DNA of 64,000 bases from an uncultured Tateyamaria sp. (GCF_947488715.1 NZ_CANLAG010000002.1:62001-126000), one strand, 5' to 3'. Counted from the stretch's first letter, positions 1-9,645 are shown. Notes: generated by a model not told the origin, from the sequence alone. A program made the numbers and translations.

Positions 1-173
1 ATGGGCGCCACGACGTCTCCGACTGGATCGCGTCACAGTTCCCCGACTTGTCGCCCCGCGCCATTCAGGACCGTCTGGGCCTGTGGGAACGTGACGGCTG
101 GACCTACGAGCAAACCGCGAGCTTTGGCCACTTCGGCCGCGCGGGCCTGCCTTGGGAAAAATCGCTTCTCTGA
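1..173 (+). CDS. metK: S-adenosylmethionine synthetase, C-terminal end only
   Basis: The reading frame enters at base 3 and ends at TGA 171-173, giving the last 56 residues. The late MetK signature is readable as SFGHFGR (usual form AYGHFGR), then a terminal WEK, preceded by an LSPRAI segment like the LSPRGI of the family. MetK makes S-adenosylmethionine from methionine and ATP in the cytosol. The tail is divergent from the usual alphaproteobacterial form, which suggests (inference) a second copy rather than the housekeeping gene. A methionyl-tRNA synthetase gene follows 66 nt later on the same strand. The catalytic part lies outside the window. Confidence 0.75.
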   Translation, partial: GRHDVSDWIASQFPDLSPRAIQDRLGLWERDGWTYEQTASFGHFGRAGLPWEKSLL

Positions 174-239
174 CACCTTTTGCCAGCTCTGCCCGCACGC
201 GGTGGGGCTGGCGACCTCAGCACATCCAAAGGACATCCA

Positions 240-1895
240 ATGACACAGAACACCCCCACCCGCGTGGTGCAAACCATCGCTCTGGCCTATGCCAACGGCG
301 ACCTGCATGTCGGGCACCTGGTCGAGGCAATCTTTGCCGACTGCCACGCCCGTCACCGCCGCGCCCGCGGCGACGATGTCGTCTTTCTCGGGGCCGATGA
401 TTGCCACGGCACGCCGATCGAGATCAAAGCCGCAGCCCAGAACCAGACCCCACAAGAACTGATCGCCGACATCGGCGCGCGCCACCGCGCGGACTATGCC
501 GCCTTCGACATTTCCTTGGACCACTATCACAGCACCGACAGCCCCGAAAACGAGGCCCTGTGCGCCGAAGTCTACCGCCACATGCAGGAGGCGGGCCTGA
601 TCGACCGCCGCAATGTCGCGCAACTCTTCGACCCGGACGCAGGCCGTTTTCTCAGTGATCGGCACGTCAAAGGGGGCTGCCCGAAATGCGGGGCGCTGGA
701 CCAGTATGGCGACAATTGCGAGGCTTGCGGCGCGACCTATCAGGCGACCGAACTGGCGCATCCCGTTTCAACGCTGACGGGCGCGACACCTGTCATTGCC
801 GACTCCGAGCACCTGTTTTTTCGCGTCAGCGCGCTGGAACCCATCGTGCGTGCATGGGCGCAATCGGGGACGTTGCAGTCCGGTGTGTTGGCCAAAATCA
901 GCGACTGGTTCGATGATGGTCTGCGCGACTGGGACATCTCGCGTGACGCGCCGTATTTCGGCTTTCCGATCCCGGACGAGCCGGGAAAGTTCTTCTACGT
1001 CTGGCTCGATGCACCGCTCGGCTACATCGCGTCGCTGATCGCCTATCTGAACGCCACTGGCAGCAGCCGGACGTGGCGCGATGATTGGGGCGAGGGGTCG
1101 GACACCGAAATCATCCACCACATTGGCAAGGACATCATCTCGTTTCACGCCGTGTTCTGGCCCGCCTTGCTGACGGCCGGCAAATGCCGGTTGCCCAGCC
1201 GCGTGCAAGCGCACGGCTTCCTGACGGTTGAGGGCGCCAAGATGAGCAAATCGCGCGGCACCTTCTTGCTGGCCAGCGATCTGGCGGCACATGTGGACAG
1301 CGACGCGGTGCGCTATGCGCTCTTGTCGCGCTTGGGCGATTTCACCACCGATATCGACTTTTCCGCCCGCGACGTGGTGGATCGGGTCAATGCCGAACTG
1401 GTGGGCAAGATCGCCAACATCCCCGTGCGGTTGCGCGGTCTGGTGCAGGACCCGGAGGCGGTGCACCTGTCTGACACCCTGCTGGACCCCGCACTCTGGG
1501 CCGAGTGCGCCGCACTTGCCGACGATGCGGTTGCGCAATTCCACGCCTTTGAACCGGGGCAGGCCATCCGCCGGATCGTCGACATCGCAACCCGCACCAA
1601 CGGCTTTATCCAGTCGCATGCGCCGTGGGCGCAAACCGATCTGGTGGCGCGCAATGCGGTCACCACGCAGGCGCTATGCCAGTTCCGCCTGATCGCCGCC
1701 CTGTTGCAGCCCGTTTCGCCACGCTTCGCGCAACGCTGCCTTGCGGTCTTTGGGACCGAGGCCGTCGCTTGGGCTGACCTGAGCACGCCAGTGCTGGGCA
1801 CAACTGCGGCCCTGCCCACACACCTGATGGACCGGCTCGACGCGGGCGGGATCGCCGCCCTGTTCAACCAACCCGCCACACCAAAGGAGGCCTGA
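240..1895 (+). CDS. metG: Methionine--tRNA ligase, E. coli-type core, probably a second copy
   Basis: 551-residue class I synthetase that charges tRNA-Met with methionine. The ATP-binding HIGH motif is HVGH (residues 23-26) and KMSKS is intact (334-338), so it looks active. One zinc knuckle is present, with Cys147, 150, 160 and 163, the pattern of E. coli MetRS. The protein stops after the anticodon-binding helices and has no C-terminal EMAP/Trbp111 domain. The ATG at 240 is preferred to an upstream in-frame start at 180 because homology begins just after it. It lies between a metK and a P-loop ATPase gene; its own end carries a strong AAAGGAGG for the next gene. That this is an extra, non-housekeeping MetRS is inference from context. 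Confidence 0.9.
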   Translation: MTQNTPTRVVQTIALAYANGDLHVGHLVEAIFADCHARHRRARGDDVVFLGADDCHGTPIEIKAAAQNQTPQELIADIGARHRADYAAFDISLDHYHSTDSPENEALCAEVYRHMQEAGLIDRRNVAQLFDPDAGRFLSDRHVKGGCPKCGALDQYGDNCEACGATYQATELAHPVSTLTGATPVIADSEHLFFRVSALEPIVRAWAQSGTLQSGVLAKISDWFDDGLRDWDISRDAPYFGFPIPDEPGKFFYVWLDAPLGYIASLIAYLNATGSSRTWRDDWGEGSDTEIIHHIGKDIISFHAVFWPALLTAGKCRLPSRVQAHGFLTVEGAKMSKSRGTFLLASDLAAHVDSDAVRYALLSRLGDFTTDIDFSARDVVDRVNAELVGKIANIPVRLRGLVQDPEAVHLSDTLLDPALWAECAALADDAVAQFHAFEPGQAIRRIVDIATRTNGFIQSHAPWAQTDLVARNAVTTQALCQFRLIAALLQPVSPRFAQRCLAVFGTEAVAWADLSTPVLGTTAALPTHLMDRLDAGGIAALFNQPATPKEA

Positions 1896-1896
1896 C

Positions 1897-2769
1897 ATGA
1901 AAATGAGCACAGCCCAGGAGTTTCGCAGCCTGGAGATCAAGAACATCGCCCTCATCGGCATGAGCGGCGTGGGCAAGACGCACCTGTCCAACATGTTGCG
2001 CGCCACGGGTGACTGGTTCCATTACTCGGTCGATTACCGCATCGGATCGGCCTATCTGGCGTCCCACATCGACGATGACCTGCGCCGCGCTGCGATGGAA
2101 CTGGCACCGTTCCCGAACCTGTTGCGGGCGGATGCGGTCACGATCAAGGCAAAGTTCGGGATCGACAACCTGGATGCCATGTCGGCCTATCTGGGTCAGA
2201 TCGGCGACCCGGCCAAGGGCGGCATGGATCGCTGCGCCTTTCTGGCGCGGCAGGCGGTCCACAAACGTGCCGAAACGGCTGCGATGCAGGACATCCGCGC
2301 CTTTCAGGACCGCGCGCGCGGCATCCTGAACTACAACCACTTCGTCTGTGACACGTCCGGCAGCCTGTGCAGCGTGGTCGATCCCAACGACCGCAACGAT
2401 CCGATCCTGCAAAAGCTCGCCCGCGATCACGTCCTGCTCTACATCGAAGGCGACGATGCCGCCCGCCAGGAACTGATCGACCGTTTCTGTGAACGGCCCA
2501 AGCCGATCTACTACTCCGATGCGTTCTTTGAGGCGGCTGAAAACGTCTATCTCGAAACGCAGGGGGCGGATGCCGATTGGCGCGATGTCGATCCAAACGG
2601 CTTTGCGATCTGGGCCTTTCGTCGGCTGATCGAATTTCGCCTGCCGATCTATCGCCAGATTGCCAAAAACTGGGGCTACACGATACCTGCACGCGATCTG
2701 GTGGGCATCAACACTGCCGAGGATTTTGTGGGCCTGATCGGCGAGGTTGTCGCACAGGGCAACGCTTGA
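1897..2769 (+). CDS. P-loop NTPase of unknown function, coupled to metG
   Basis: 290 residues, not recognised as a named family. A Walker A motif GMSGVGKT sits at residues 21-28, directly after a beta-strand (NIALI), as in small-molecule kinases and shikimate-kinase-like folds. No transmembrane segment or signal peptide is visible, so it is probably cytosolic. The start follows the metG stop by one base, with AAAGGAGG six bases upstream, so the two are co-transcribed. Context suggests a role linked to methionine, SAM or tRNA-Met, but nothing in the sequence names the substrate. Confidence 0.8.
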   Translation: MKMSTAQEFRSLEIKNIALIGMSGVGKTHLSNMLRATGDWFHYSVDYRIGSAYLASHIDDDLRRAAMELAPFPNLLRADAVTIKAKFGIDNLDAMSAYLGQIGDPAKGGMDRCAFLARQAVHKRAETAAMQDIRAFQDRARGILNYNHFVCDTSGSLCSVVDPNDRNDPILQKLARDHVLLYIEGDDAARQELIDRFCERPKPIYYSDAFFEAAENVYLETQGADADWRDVDPNGFAIWAFRRLIEFRLPIYRQIAKNWGYTIPARDLVGINTAEDFVGLIGEVVAQGNA

Positions 2770-2836
2770 GCGCGCGGGGCGATGCGGCGACGGGCTCTTA
2801 CATGCAGGTCGCCGCAAAACACCGGGGCAGGGGCCG

Positions 2837-4393
2837 CTACCAATCCATGCGGAATGCGGCCCATTTCACCTTGTGATCCGACAACTGAGAACTGCGCCAA
2901 CGCGTATAGAGGTTGCGGTTGCGATCCTCGCTCTGCGTCAGGGTCGTGGCCCGCGCCAGATCCGTCTGGAACAGCGGCATATCCTCGCGCCGCATCACGT
3001 GATCAAACGGATTGAACGTGCCCGTCTGACCAAAGACCAACCGTTTAGCCGCGTCGTTCTGGACGAAAATCTGATCATAAACCTTGTCGGTGAACACCGA
3101 GCTTGGCGCAGACCGCAACGCCGCATCGGTATAGAACCCGGCCTCTTCGACCGCAGCAATCACGGGGCCGTCCGGCGTTTCGGCATTGATGTCGCCAACC
3201 AACAGCGCGGGAATGCCACCAAAGGACCGCTTTGCATGATTGCCAAGGTTCTGCGCTATCACCTCAAGCTCTGAAATGCGGTCCGCGCGGGCATCAGGGC
3301 GCCCAAAGACGATATGGGTGTTGGCCACCAGTACTTTGCGGCCATTCACGGAAAACGCGGCAACAAACGGTGGGCGGGCCGGCTGCCCTGTCTCTGTGTG
3401 GCGCAGGTCAGAGGACGCCAGCACCATGTTGGACGAGACAGGGTCCACCTGTACCTTACTGGAGTCATAGAGAAACCCCAGCCGCTCCCGATTGCCTTGG
3501 GGGCCGGGCGATTCCAGCCCGTATTCCGCCCGCCATGCCGGACCGAGATAGCGCAGAATACGGTCCAACCCGTCTTGCGACTGCAATTCCTGAAAGGCGA
3601 CCACGTCAAAATGCGAGATGATCTGCGCCATGTGGACATAAGAGATGTCCAACCGATTGGCGCGCCCCAGCCACCGCATGTTCCACGTCGCAAAAAGCAG
3701 CGTGTCGTCCATCCGGCGCAGATCCGGGATTTCGTTCTGCAACCCTGCGGCCAGCCGGTCAAATGCGGCGCGGTCGCGGTCATGAACGGATGTTGCACCG
3801 GTGTCCAGCGCGTCGGGAAAGGGGATGCCCACCTGTGCAAACCGCGCCTCCAATGGCCGCGCGCCGCAGGTTCCGCGCCCCGGTGCGCTCCAGGTTCCGG
3901 GCCAACTGATCAACGCGGCATCATAGCAGACCAGCGCCGGACGTTCCGCCCGCTGCCAGGGCGCGCGCCAATACCGTTCGGCATAGCTGGCCTTGCAATC
4001 GGCTGGAACCGCGTCCGTGACCGGCTGGACCTTTTCCGCCTCGCCGCACGCCACCACAAGCGTGCCCAGCCCCGCAGGTCCCGCCCAATAGGACAGGGCG
4101 GCGATCCCGCCCAGCCCCAGGCTCACAACCACAGCCCGCACGGGCGAGGTGTCCGCGTGTTTCAGCGTCCGTGGCAACAACGACACGATGGTGGTCACCA
4201 CCCCGTCGTCCGCCCTGTCTGCGTCGATGACCCCCACCAGCACCAGCAGCGCCAAAATTCCCGTGCCCACAGCGGCCAACGCATATGCGGCCCGCTGCCC
4301 AACCTCTGCCGTCACCGCGACAGAATAGGCCACCACGACAATGCACAGCGTTATGGCACAGACCAAAAGAACCCGGCCGATCTTCAGTCTCAC
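2837..4393 (-). CDS. Endonuclease/exonuclease/phosphatase-family protein with N-terminal membrane segments
   Basis: 518 residues. The first ~130 residues hold about three hydrophobic segments (inner-membrane anchor). The C-terminal half shows the DNase I-like fold: FATWNMRWLG (metal-binding Asn), AFQE (metal-binding Glu), NTHIVF, GDINAE (catalytic Asp/Asn) and SDHK (catalytic His). The substrate cannot be told; relatives cleave DNA or phosphoesters. The GTG at 4393 is chosen over an upstream in-frame start because AGGGGAGA lies just before it. The gene converges with the P-loop gene. Confidence 0.8.
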   Translation of the reverse strand: MRLKIGRVLLVCAITLCIVVVAYSVAVTAEVGQRAAYALAAVGTGILALLVLVGVIDADRADDGVVTTIVSLLPRTLKHADTSPVRAVVVSLGLGGIAALSYWAGPAGLGTLVVACGEAEKVQPVTDAVPADCKASYAERYWRAPWQRAERPALVCYDAALISWPGTWSAPGRGTCGARPLEARFAQVGIPFPDALDTGATSVHDRDRAAFDRLAAGLQNEIPDLRRMDDTLLFATWNMRWLGRANRLDISYVHMAQIISHFDVVAFQELQSQDGLDRILRYLGPAWRAEYGLESPGPQGNRERLGFLYDSSKVQVDPVSSNMVLASSDLRHTETGQPARPPFVAAFSVNGRKVLVANTHIVFGRPDARADRISELEVIAQNLGNHAKRSFGGIPALLVGDINAETPDGPVIAAVEEAGFYTDAALRSAPSSVFTDKVYDQIFVQNDAAKRLVFGQTGTFNPFDHVMRREDMPLFQTDLARATTLTQSEDRNRNLYTRWRSSQLSDHKVKWAAFRMDW

Positions 4394-4506
4394 TGCGCAC
4401 TCTCCCCTGCATCCCCGTGGCGCACACCACACGCTCACAGGGCAGCGCAGGAACAGGCGGCAGGTCAAGCAAAACCTGCGTCCACTACGGTCAAATAGGC
4501 GCCGCG

Positions 4507-5097
4507 TCAGCCGCCCTTGTTGCGCAGGATATGCGCCTCCAGCGCGGCCAACCCTTCGTCCAGCCCGCAGCGGCCGAAGCCCAGACGGAACCGATCATCC
4601 GGTGTCTCTTGCAGGTCGGACCGGTAATTCGTGCTGGGCAAAAGCAGCGCACCACTGTCCTCGACCAGCGACTTACAGAACGCCCCGGCCCCACTTAGCG
4701 CGGAAAAGCCACGAACGACCCATCCGGGCGTCGCCAGTCGAACAGGTCGGGATGCCGGGCAAAGAACGCCTCCCACTTGGGCAGGGTCTGGTCCACGATG
4801 CCGCAATTGCGCTGCAACAGCCGGTCGCAGTTCTGCAACGTGATCATCGTCAGTTGCTCGCTTGGGCCGGAATGGCAGATGGAGAGGGAATGCTTCATCC
4901 GTTCCATTTTCGACAGGATGTCGGCATCCTGACAGGCGATCCACCCAACCCGCACCCCCGGCAGACCATAGGACTTGGACATCACGTTCAACCACAGCCC
5001 GCGCTCGTACACATCCGCAACAAAGGGCAGATGGCGCGCACCCGTTGGCCCCAACCCGTTGAAAATCTCGTCGTGCAGGATGTAGATGCCATAGGTC
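4507..5097 (-). pseudogene. Class I/II aminotransferase remnant, 5'-truncated and frameshifted
   Basis: Reading leftward from about 5097, the frame gives a PLP-aminotransferase middle: YILHDEIFNGL (the Asp that pairs with the PLP pyridine nitrogen) and then NVMSKSYGLPGVRVGW (the PLP-lysine segment SKSYG). The frame stops at 4695 after GSFVAF, and the protein resumes in another frame with GAGAFCKSLVEDSG, then the C-terminal RFRLGFGR, to a stop at 4507. The N-terminal half is missing: homology ends at the junction with an ornithine cyclodeaminase remnant on the other strand. So the gene has both a large 5' deletion and a frameshift and cannot make a working enzyme. Confidence 0.85.
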
Positions 5098-5229
5098 CGT
5101 CAAATCCTGAGCGGCGCAGCGTCCGGTCGCACCTCAGACACACAGATCACTCTGGCCGATCTGACGGGCATCGCGGCGCGAGACATCGCAATCGCAAATG
5201 TGGTGCTGGCCGCCCATTACGCGGGCTAG
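5098..5229 (+). pseudogene. Ornithine cyclodeaminase/mu-crystallin family, C-terminal remnant
   Basis: The frame from 5098 to TAG 5227-5229 reads ILSGAASGRTSDTQITLADL then TGIAARDIAIANVVL, the C-terminal end of ornithine cyclodeaminase/mu-crystallin proteins (GRTSxxQITLFxSTG). There is no start codon and no upstream part: at about 5097 the sequence switches directly to the aminotransferase remnant on the opposite strand. A single deletion appears to have removed the 5' parts of two divergent genes. Confidence 0.75.
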
Positions 5230-5254
5230 GCCAGCACGCCCCAAACCGGTTCCA

Positions 5255-6364
5255 TCACGCTGACGTCGTACCCACCGCAACCAGATGGTTGTCCCACTGC
5301 AACCGGGTCTGCCGCTCTCGGGCGGTGCCGTCCGCGCCGATCAAATGCAAGGCACCCGTTCCCGCACTCACGGCAAGCGCGCCACCCATCACCGCCACAC
5401 CACTCACATCTGGCATGGCCAGCGACGCCAATAGCTCCGCCGTGGCAACGTCGTAATGCTGCAACACGCCCCCCCTCGGTGACGTGACCGAAATGGTCCG
5501 CCCATTGGACGACAAAGCAATGCTGCCAACATAGCCCTGCATGTCCCGCATCGCCGCTTCGGGGGCGGTCATCAGCCTGGGCGTCTGACCCATGCGATGC
5601 GCACCCGCCAGCACCGGTGCTGGACCGTCCCCCTGCCACTGGATCCCGAACGCCACATGCCCGTCATGGCCCACAGACAGGTGCCGGATGGAGTTCTTGT
5701 GCAGATGGGCTGGCAAGGCTGCGGTCTCGACCACCACGCCGTCTTGGACATAGGCAAGGTTGGGCGCCATCGTGGCGATGTTCAGTTTGGTGCGGCCCGT
5801 GTCCGGATGCGTGTCGATGCCGCCATTGGCAACAACCAAGGTGTCCGATCCAGGCAGCAACGCAATATCATGGGGGCCAATCCCGCCGCTGTCCCAGTCC
5901 GCGATGCGCCGATACCCATGGCCCGCGTCCCACACCCCAATGCGCCCACGTCCCGCCTCATAATCGTTTTCAGTGGTGAACAGATAACGCCCGTCCGATG
6001 AAAACACCCCATGCCCGTAAAAGTGCCGCCCCTCCGGCGCTTCAAGGACCGCCATTTGCGTCCCCAACACGCAATCAATGACCAGCGCAAAGGTGCCGGG
6101 CCGTCTGGCAAAGGCAACCGCCTCGGGGCGCAATGGATGCGCCGCAGCGGCATGACCACGGGCGGGCAAGGACAGTGTAAACCGGATGTCGAGTTCACGA
6201 CCAATTCCGCACAACACAAAACGCCCGTCCGGTTGCGCAGCCGCCGACAAAAACGCCGGAGAGCCCGCATCCGCCCATGTCACACCGGGCGCCACGCCCA
6301 CAGCAATCAAACCGCCCAGAAACCGGCGGCGTCCTGTATCGGTCACCGTCACGTCAATCCCCAT
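5255..6364 (-). CDS. DUF1513 protein, Tat-exported, last gene of the iron operon
   Basis: 369 residues. A twin-arginine signal (GRRRFLGG, residues ~11-18) followed by a hydrophobic stretch predicts Tat export to the periplasm folded. The body reads as WD-like beta-propeller blades (GHGVFSSDGRYLFTTEND, GIGPHDIALLPGSDTLVVAN), the DUF1513 pattern. DUF1513 genes commonly follow imelysin and di-heme genes in iron operons; the exact role is unknown. The ATG at 6364 gives an 11-base overlap with the upstream gene and places the Tat motif correctly; the longer ORF start at 6439 would be inside that gene. Confidence 0.82.
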   Translation of the reverse strand: MGIDVTVTDTGRRRFLGGLIAVGVAPGVTWADAGSPAFLSAAAQPDGRFVLCGIGRELDIRFTLSLPARGHAAAAHPLRPEAVAFARRPGTFALVIDCVLGTQMAVLEAPEGRHFYGHGVFSSDGRYLFTTENDYEAGRGRIGVWDAGHGYRRIADWDSGGIGPHDIALLPGSDTLVVANGGIDTHPDTGRTKLNIATMAPNLAYVQDGVVVETAALPAHLHKNSIRHLSVGHDGHVAFGIQWQGDGPAPVLAGAHRMGQTPRLMTAPEAAMRDMQGYVGSIALSSNGRTISVTSPRGGVLQHYDVATAELLASLAMPDVSGVAVMGGALAVSAGTGALHLIGADGTARERQTRLQWDNHLVAVGTTSA

Positions 6365-7364
6365 CCAGCGCATTGAACCCCGCCGCCACGCCAAGCGTCG
6401 GTCCAAGATCATCGCGCACAGCGGCGCGGATGGCGTCAACGGATTGCTGGATGATCTCGATCTTCAACCGGGTTTGAGGTGCCGCAACCGTGGCAAAGGT
6501 CGGGTCATCCAGCGCGGCAAGCAGCGACAGCGCATGATCAAAACGGGCGTCCAGCCTGTTCGACATATCGCCCTCTGCCAGACGGGCAGCGAGATCGCGC
6601 AAGGACCGCAGGCTCAGCGCAACATGGGCAGCGGAGCGACCCGAGCGACGCGCCTCTGCCCGCGCCGGTCGAGGGCGGTCAAACGTGCCGAGGGGCCGCC
6701 CCAGACGAGATTCGGATGTGAATTGAAGCCCCGTCGAAAGCGCCTTGAACATCTCTTGCAGCACCTCCGCGTCACTGCGGTAGACGCCGTCCGGCGCAGG
6801 GGTCAGCATCACCGTGGCATAGGACGCTGTCCAATCGTCTTGGATGCTCCGGGACGTCGCCGCAATGTCGGCGCTGATCGTCCGAACCAACTGGCAGTGA
6901 TAGCGCGCATCGCTTTCCGCGCTCAGCGCATCGTCAAAAAGCAGAAACTCCAACGCGTAGAATCCACGCGCCGCGATAGAGACCTGAGCATAGCCCTGCG
7001 CCGAGGCTGCGATAGGGTCCTGATCCGCAAGCAACGCGTTCAACGCACGCGGCGTTGCCCCACGGCTGTCGGGCCAAAAGGCCAGCGCAAATGCCCGGTC
7101 GTCGACCTCGGTTGGACCAAAGCGCAAGTGACTTGCCGATATCCACGCATCAAAGGCTGTGCCATAGGCCGCTTTGAGGGGGGCGGATGCCGGGTCGCAA
7201 TCCTGCTGTGCCGCGACTGACAAGGCGTCTGCGCCATCTGCGAGCGCCTCGAACCGTGGCAGGATATGACCCGCTACGATGCTTTCGATTTTGTCGTCTC
7301 GCGTGTCAGCCAGGGCCACGACCGGGGCTGCAACGAGCGCAAGTGTCAGGCATATATGTCTCAT
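6354..7364 (-). CDS. Imelysin (peptidase M75)-family periplasmic protein, second copy
   Basis: 336 residues with a Sec signal peptide (hydrophobic residues 4-19, cleaved about ALA-DT). The helical body matches the imelysin/ICMP family: the segment GFYALEFLLFDD corresponds to the GxHxxE motif, but the His is replaced by Tyr, typical of the shorter second imelysin of such operons. Imelysins are periplasmic or lipid-anchored proteins of iron uptake; proteolysis is unproven. Its ATG overlaps the di-heme gene stop (ATGA, 7361-7364), so translation is coupled. Confidence 0.85.
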   Translation of the reverse strand: MRHICLTLALVAAPVVALADTRDDKIESIVAGHILPRFEALADGADALSVAAQQDCDPASAPLKAAYGTAFDAWISASHLRFGPTEVDDRAFALAFWPDSRGATPRALNALLADQDPIAASAQGYAQVSIAARGFYALEFLLFDDALSAESDARYHCQLVRTISADIAATSRSIQDDWTASYATVMLTPAPDGVYRSDAEVLQEMFKALSTGLQFTSESRLGRPLGTFDRPRPARAEARRSGRSAAHVALSLRSLRDLAARLAEGDMSNRLDARFDHALSLLAALDDPTFATVAAPQTRLKIEIIQQSVDAIRAAVRDDLGPTLGVAAGFNALDGD

Positions 7365-8899
7365 AGGCTCTCCAGAAATGCGATCAGGGCTTCGCGGTCA
7401 GCGGTGGCCATGCCCACCACTGTATCCCGTTGCGCCTGCGCTTCACCGCCATGCCACAACAGCGCCTCCAGCAGCGATCGTGCGCGACCGTCGTGCAGGA
7501 AATAGGTGTGTCCGCTCACCTGTTTGGTCAGTCCAATGCCCCACAGCGGCGGCGTTCGCCATTCCTGGCCGTTGGCGCGCCCCTCGGGACGATTGTCGGC
7601 CAGACCCGCACCCATGTCGTGCAACAACATGTCGGTGTAAGGCCAGATCAACTGAAAACTCTGTGCGGGCTGATCCACAAGGCGGTGAGTGACAAAGCTG
7701 GGCCTGTGACAGGCCACACAGCCCGTCGCATAAAAGACCTGCTTGCCACGCAACACCTCAGGGTCACCCGCCCCACGGCGCGCAGGCACCGCGAGATTGC
7801 GGCTGTAAAAGGTCACCAGGTCCATGCCCTCGGCGTCAATCTCGGTGCCGCGCGCGTCCTTGTCGCCGTGAATGGCATCCCGGCACCGGCTTTGCGTGGC
7901 GGTGCATTCCCCGGCACCTGCCGGGAACAGGGGGCTGGAAATGCCGATATCGCCGGCAAAGGCAGCGGCCGATTGTTCCATGACGGTTGGGCTGCCCGCC
8001 TTGAGGCCAAAGCGGCCAAGCATGGGGCGGTCATGTTCCACGGACCACACGACGTTGGGCCGCCCCGAAATGCCGTCACCGTTCAGATCATCGGGGTCGG
8101 CTCTGGCAAGGATGTCTGCCGCCGGGATCGCTTCGAGCAGGCCCAGGCCGATCATCTGTGGCGCAACGCGGGGCGACAGCATCGCGTCGGGATGCAATGG
8201 GCCATACCCAAGGTCAGCCGCCGCATAGGTCGGATGTCGCAGCGCAACCTCTGTCCCATCGGCCAGCACCACCACCTCTTCCTCGTAAGTGATGTCCAGC
8301 CGGTATTCCGCGGCGTGACCCTGCACCGCGAAATCCTGCAACTGCGTGCCATAGGTCGGTTCCGGCAAGGTCGCGATGTAGTCCTTGATCGCGGCCTCGC
8401 TGGCATCCACCGGTCCGGGGATCGAAACCCGTAGGAACATCGAAATCGCGTTGTCGTCCGCAGTCTCGGGCGGGTGGCCGCGCCCGTCCTTGATGTGGCA
8501 CCGCTGACAGGACCGCGCATTGTAAAGCGGGCCCAGACCGTCCGAGGCCAGTGTCGAAGACGGTGACGAAACCCAAAGCTTTCGAAACAGGCCGTTGCCC
8601 ACGCGAAAGTCCAGCTGATCTTCAAAACTGATATTGCCCGACGGTTGCGAAAACGCATCGGCATTTGTCATGGCCCGCACAGTCGCGGCCCCGCCGGGTT
8701 TGTCCTCGAACCGTTGCGGCGCATCGAAATCGGTCGCCAGTGCTGTCACCGTCGCAATGCGCGCCGCTTCCTCAGCCGCACGGGGGACCGTGTTCAGATG
8801 CGGATCGCCAAGGTCCCACATGGGGCCCTCGGCAGATGGTTCCGCCAATGCCACCGTGGCACCGGCCAGCACGACAACCAGCAGGTTACCCGGCTTCAT
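7361..8899 (-). CDS. Di-heme (DUF1111) thiol oxidoreductase-like c-type cytochrome
   Basis: 512 residues with a Sec signal peptide ([14 protein letters not shown]). Two covalent-heme motifs are visible: CQRCH near residue 135 and CVACH near residue 412. The spacing and the LGLLEAIP and GRFG(L)KA segments are typical of DUF1111 di-heme proteins related to MauG-like peroxidases. It acts in the periplasm; in iron operons a redox step on iron (Fe2+/Fe3+) is the usual suggestion, not proven. The ATG at 8899 overlaps the bacterioferritin gene end by 14 bases. Confidence 0.87.
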   Translation of the reverse strand: MKPGNLLVVVLAGATVALAEPSAEGPMWDLGDPHLNTVPRAAEEAARIATVTALATDFDAPQRFEDKPGGAATVRAMTNADAFSQPSGNISFEDQLDFRVGNGLFRKLWVSSPSSTLASDGLGPLYNARSCQRCHIKDGRGHPPETADDNAISMFLRVSIPGPVDASEAAIKDYIATLPEPTYGTQLQDFAVQGHAAEYRLDITYEEEVVVLADGTEVALRHPTYAAADLGYGPLHPDAMLSPRVAPQMIGLGLLEAIPAADILARADPDDLNGDGISGRPNVVWSVEHDRPMLGRFGLKAGSPTVMEQSAAAFAGDIGISSPLFPAGAGECTATQSRCRDAIHGDKDARGTEIDAEGMDLVTFYSRNLAVPARRGAGDPEVLRGKQVFYATGCVACHRPSFVTHRLVDQPAQSFQLIWPYTDMLLHDMGAGLADNRPEGRANGQEWRTPPLWGIGLTKQVSGHTYFLHDGRARSLLEALLWHGGEAQAQRDTVVGMATADREALIAFLESL

Positions 8900-9371
8900 C
8901 CATCTTCGAGGCATTGAGCTGCGCATATTTTTCTTCACCGAGTTTTGCCACGAGGTCGAGCTGCGTCTCAAGAAAGTCGATATGACCCTCTTCGTCGGTC
9001 AACAGCGTCTCAAAGATGTTCTTGGTGACGAAATCACCCACTGTTTCGCAGTGTTGGCGGGCCTTCATATACAAATCCCGCGCGCCATGTTCGGCGGCCA
9101 GATCGCATTCCAGCGTTTCCTTGGGCGTCTGCCCAATGCGCAGCGGGTCCAGCTTTTGCAGGTTTGGATGCCCGCCCAGGAACAGGATGCGTGCGATGAT
9201 GGTGTCCGCATGGTTCATCTCTTCGATGCTTTCCTCACGCGATTTCTTGGCCATATGCCCAAGGCCCCAATCCTCCTGCATCCGGTAATGCAGCCAATAT
9301 TGGCTGACTGCGGTCAGTTCGCTGCGCAGGGCATCGTTGAGATATTCAATAACTTTCGTGTCGCCGTTCAT
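8886..9371 (-). CDS. bfr: Bacterioferritin
   Basis: 161 residues, the family's usual length. The ferroxidase-centre ligands are readable: E18 ([11 protein letters not shown]), E51 with H54 (EEMNHAD), E94 (AAEHG) and E127 with H130 (DEEGH). A Met near residue 52 (EEMNHAD) fits the heme-binding Met of bacterioferritin. It stores iron as a 24-mer in the cytosol. It lies downstream of and overlaps bfd by 26 bases, so iron storage and the ferredoxin that releases iron are made together. Confidence 0.95.
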   Translation of the reverse strand: MNGDTKVIEYLNDALRSELTAVSQYWLHYRMQEDWGLGHMAKKSREESIEEMNHADTIIARILFLGGHPNLQKLDPLRIGQTPKETLECDLAAEHGARDLYMKARQHCETVGDFVTKNIFETLLTDEEGHIDFLETQLDLVAKLGEEKYAQLNASKMDEAG

Positions 9372-9624
9372 GTGCTGTGTCCTGTGTGGCTGCGGCTTTC
9401 AAATTCCGCAGGTGCATGGGGAGGGTCGAGGGAACTTCCAGGTTGTCGTTGCTGCGCATGGTCGACAGGAACAGCGGCATACATCCGCCGCAATCCGCTG
9501 CCTTGCCCAATGCCCGATAGACTTTGCCTGGGGTGATGATGGTCTTGTCATCCGACGCCCGCATCCAGTCGATGGCTGCGTTGATGTCGTGATCCGTGAT
9601 GTTCTGACAATGACAGATGATCAT
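9346..9624 (-). CDS. bfd: Bacterioferritin-associated ferredoxin
   Basis: 92 residues, a BFD-like [2Fe-2S] protein. The four cysteine ligands are C4 and C6 (ICHC) and a later CGGC pair (about residues 45 and 48). Bfd delivers electrons to bacterioferritin to mobilise stored iron. The C-terminal ~30 residues beyond the domain are longer than in E. coli Bfd (64 aa) and overlap the bfr start. Confidence 0.92.
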   Translation of the reverse strand: MIICHCQNITDHDINAAIDWMRASDDKTIITPGKVYRALGKAADCGGCMPLFLSTMRSNDNLEVPSTLPMHLRNLKAAATQDTAHERRHESY

Positions 9625-9645
9625 GACGACAAGACCTTGTTTGAT

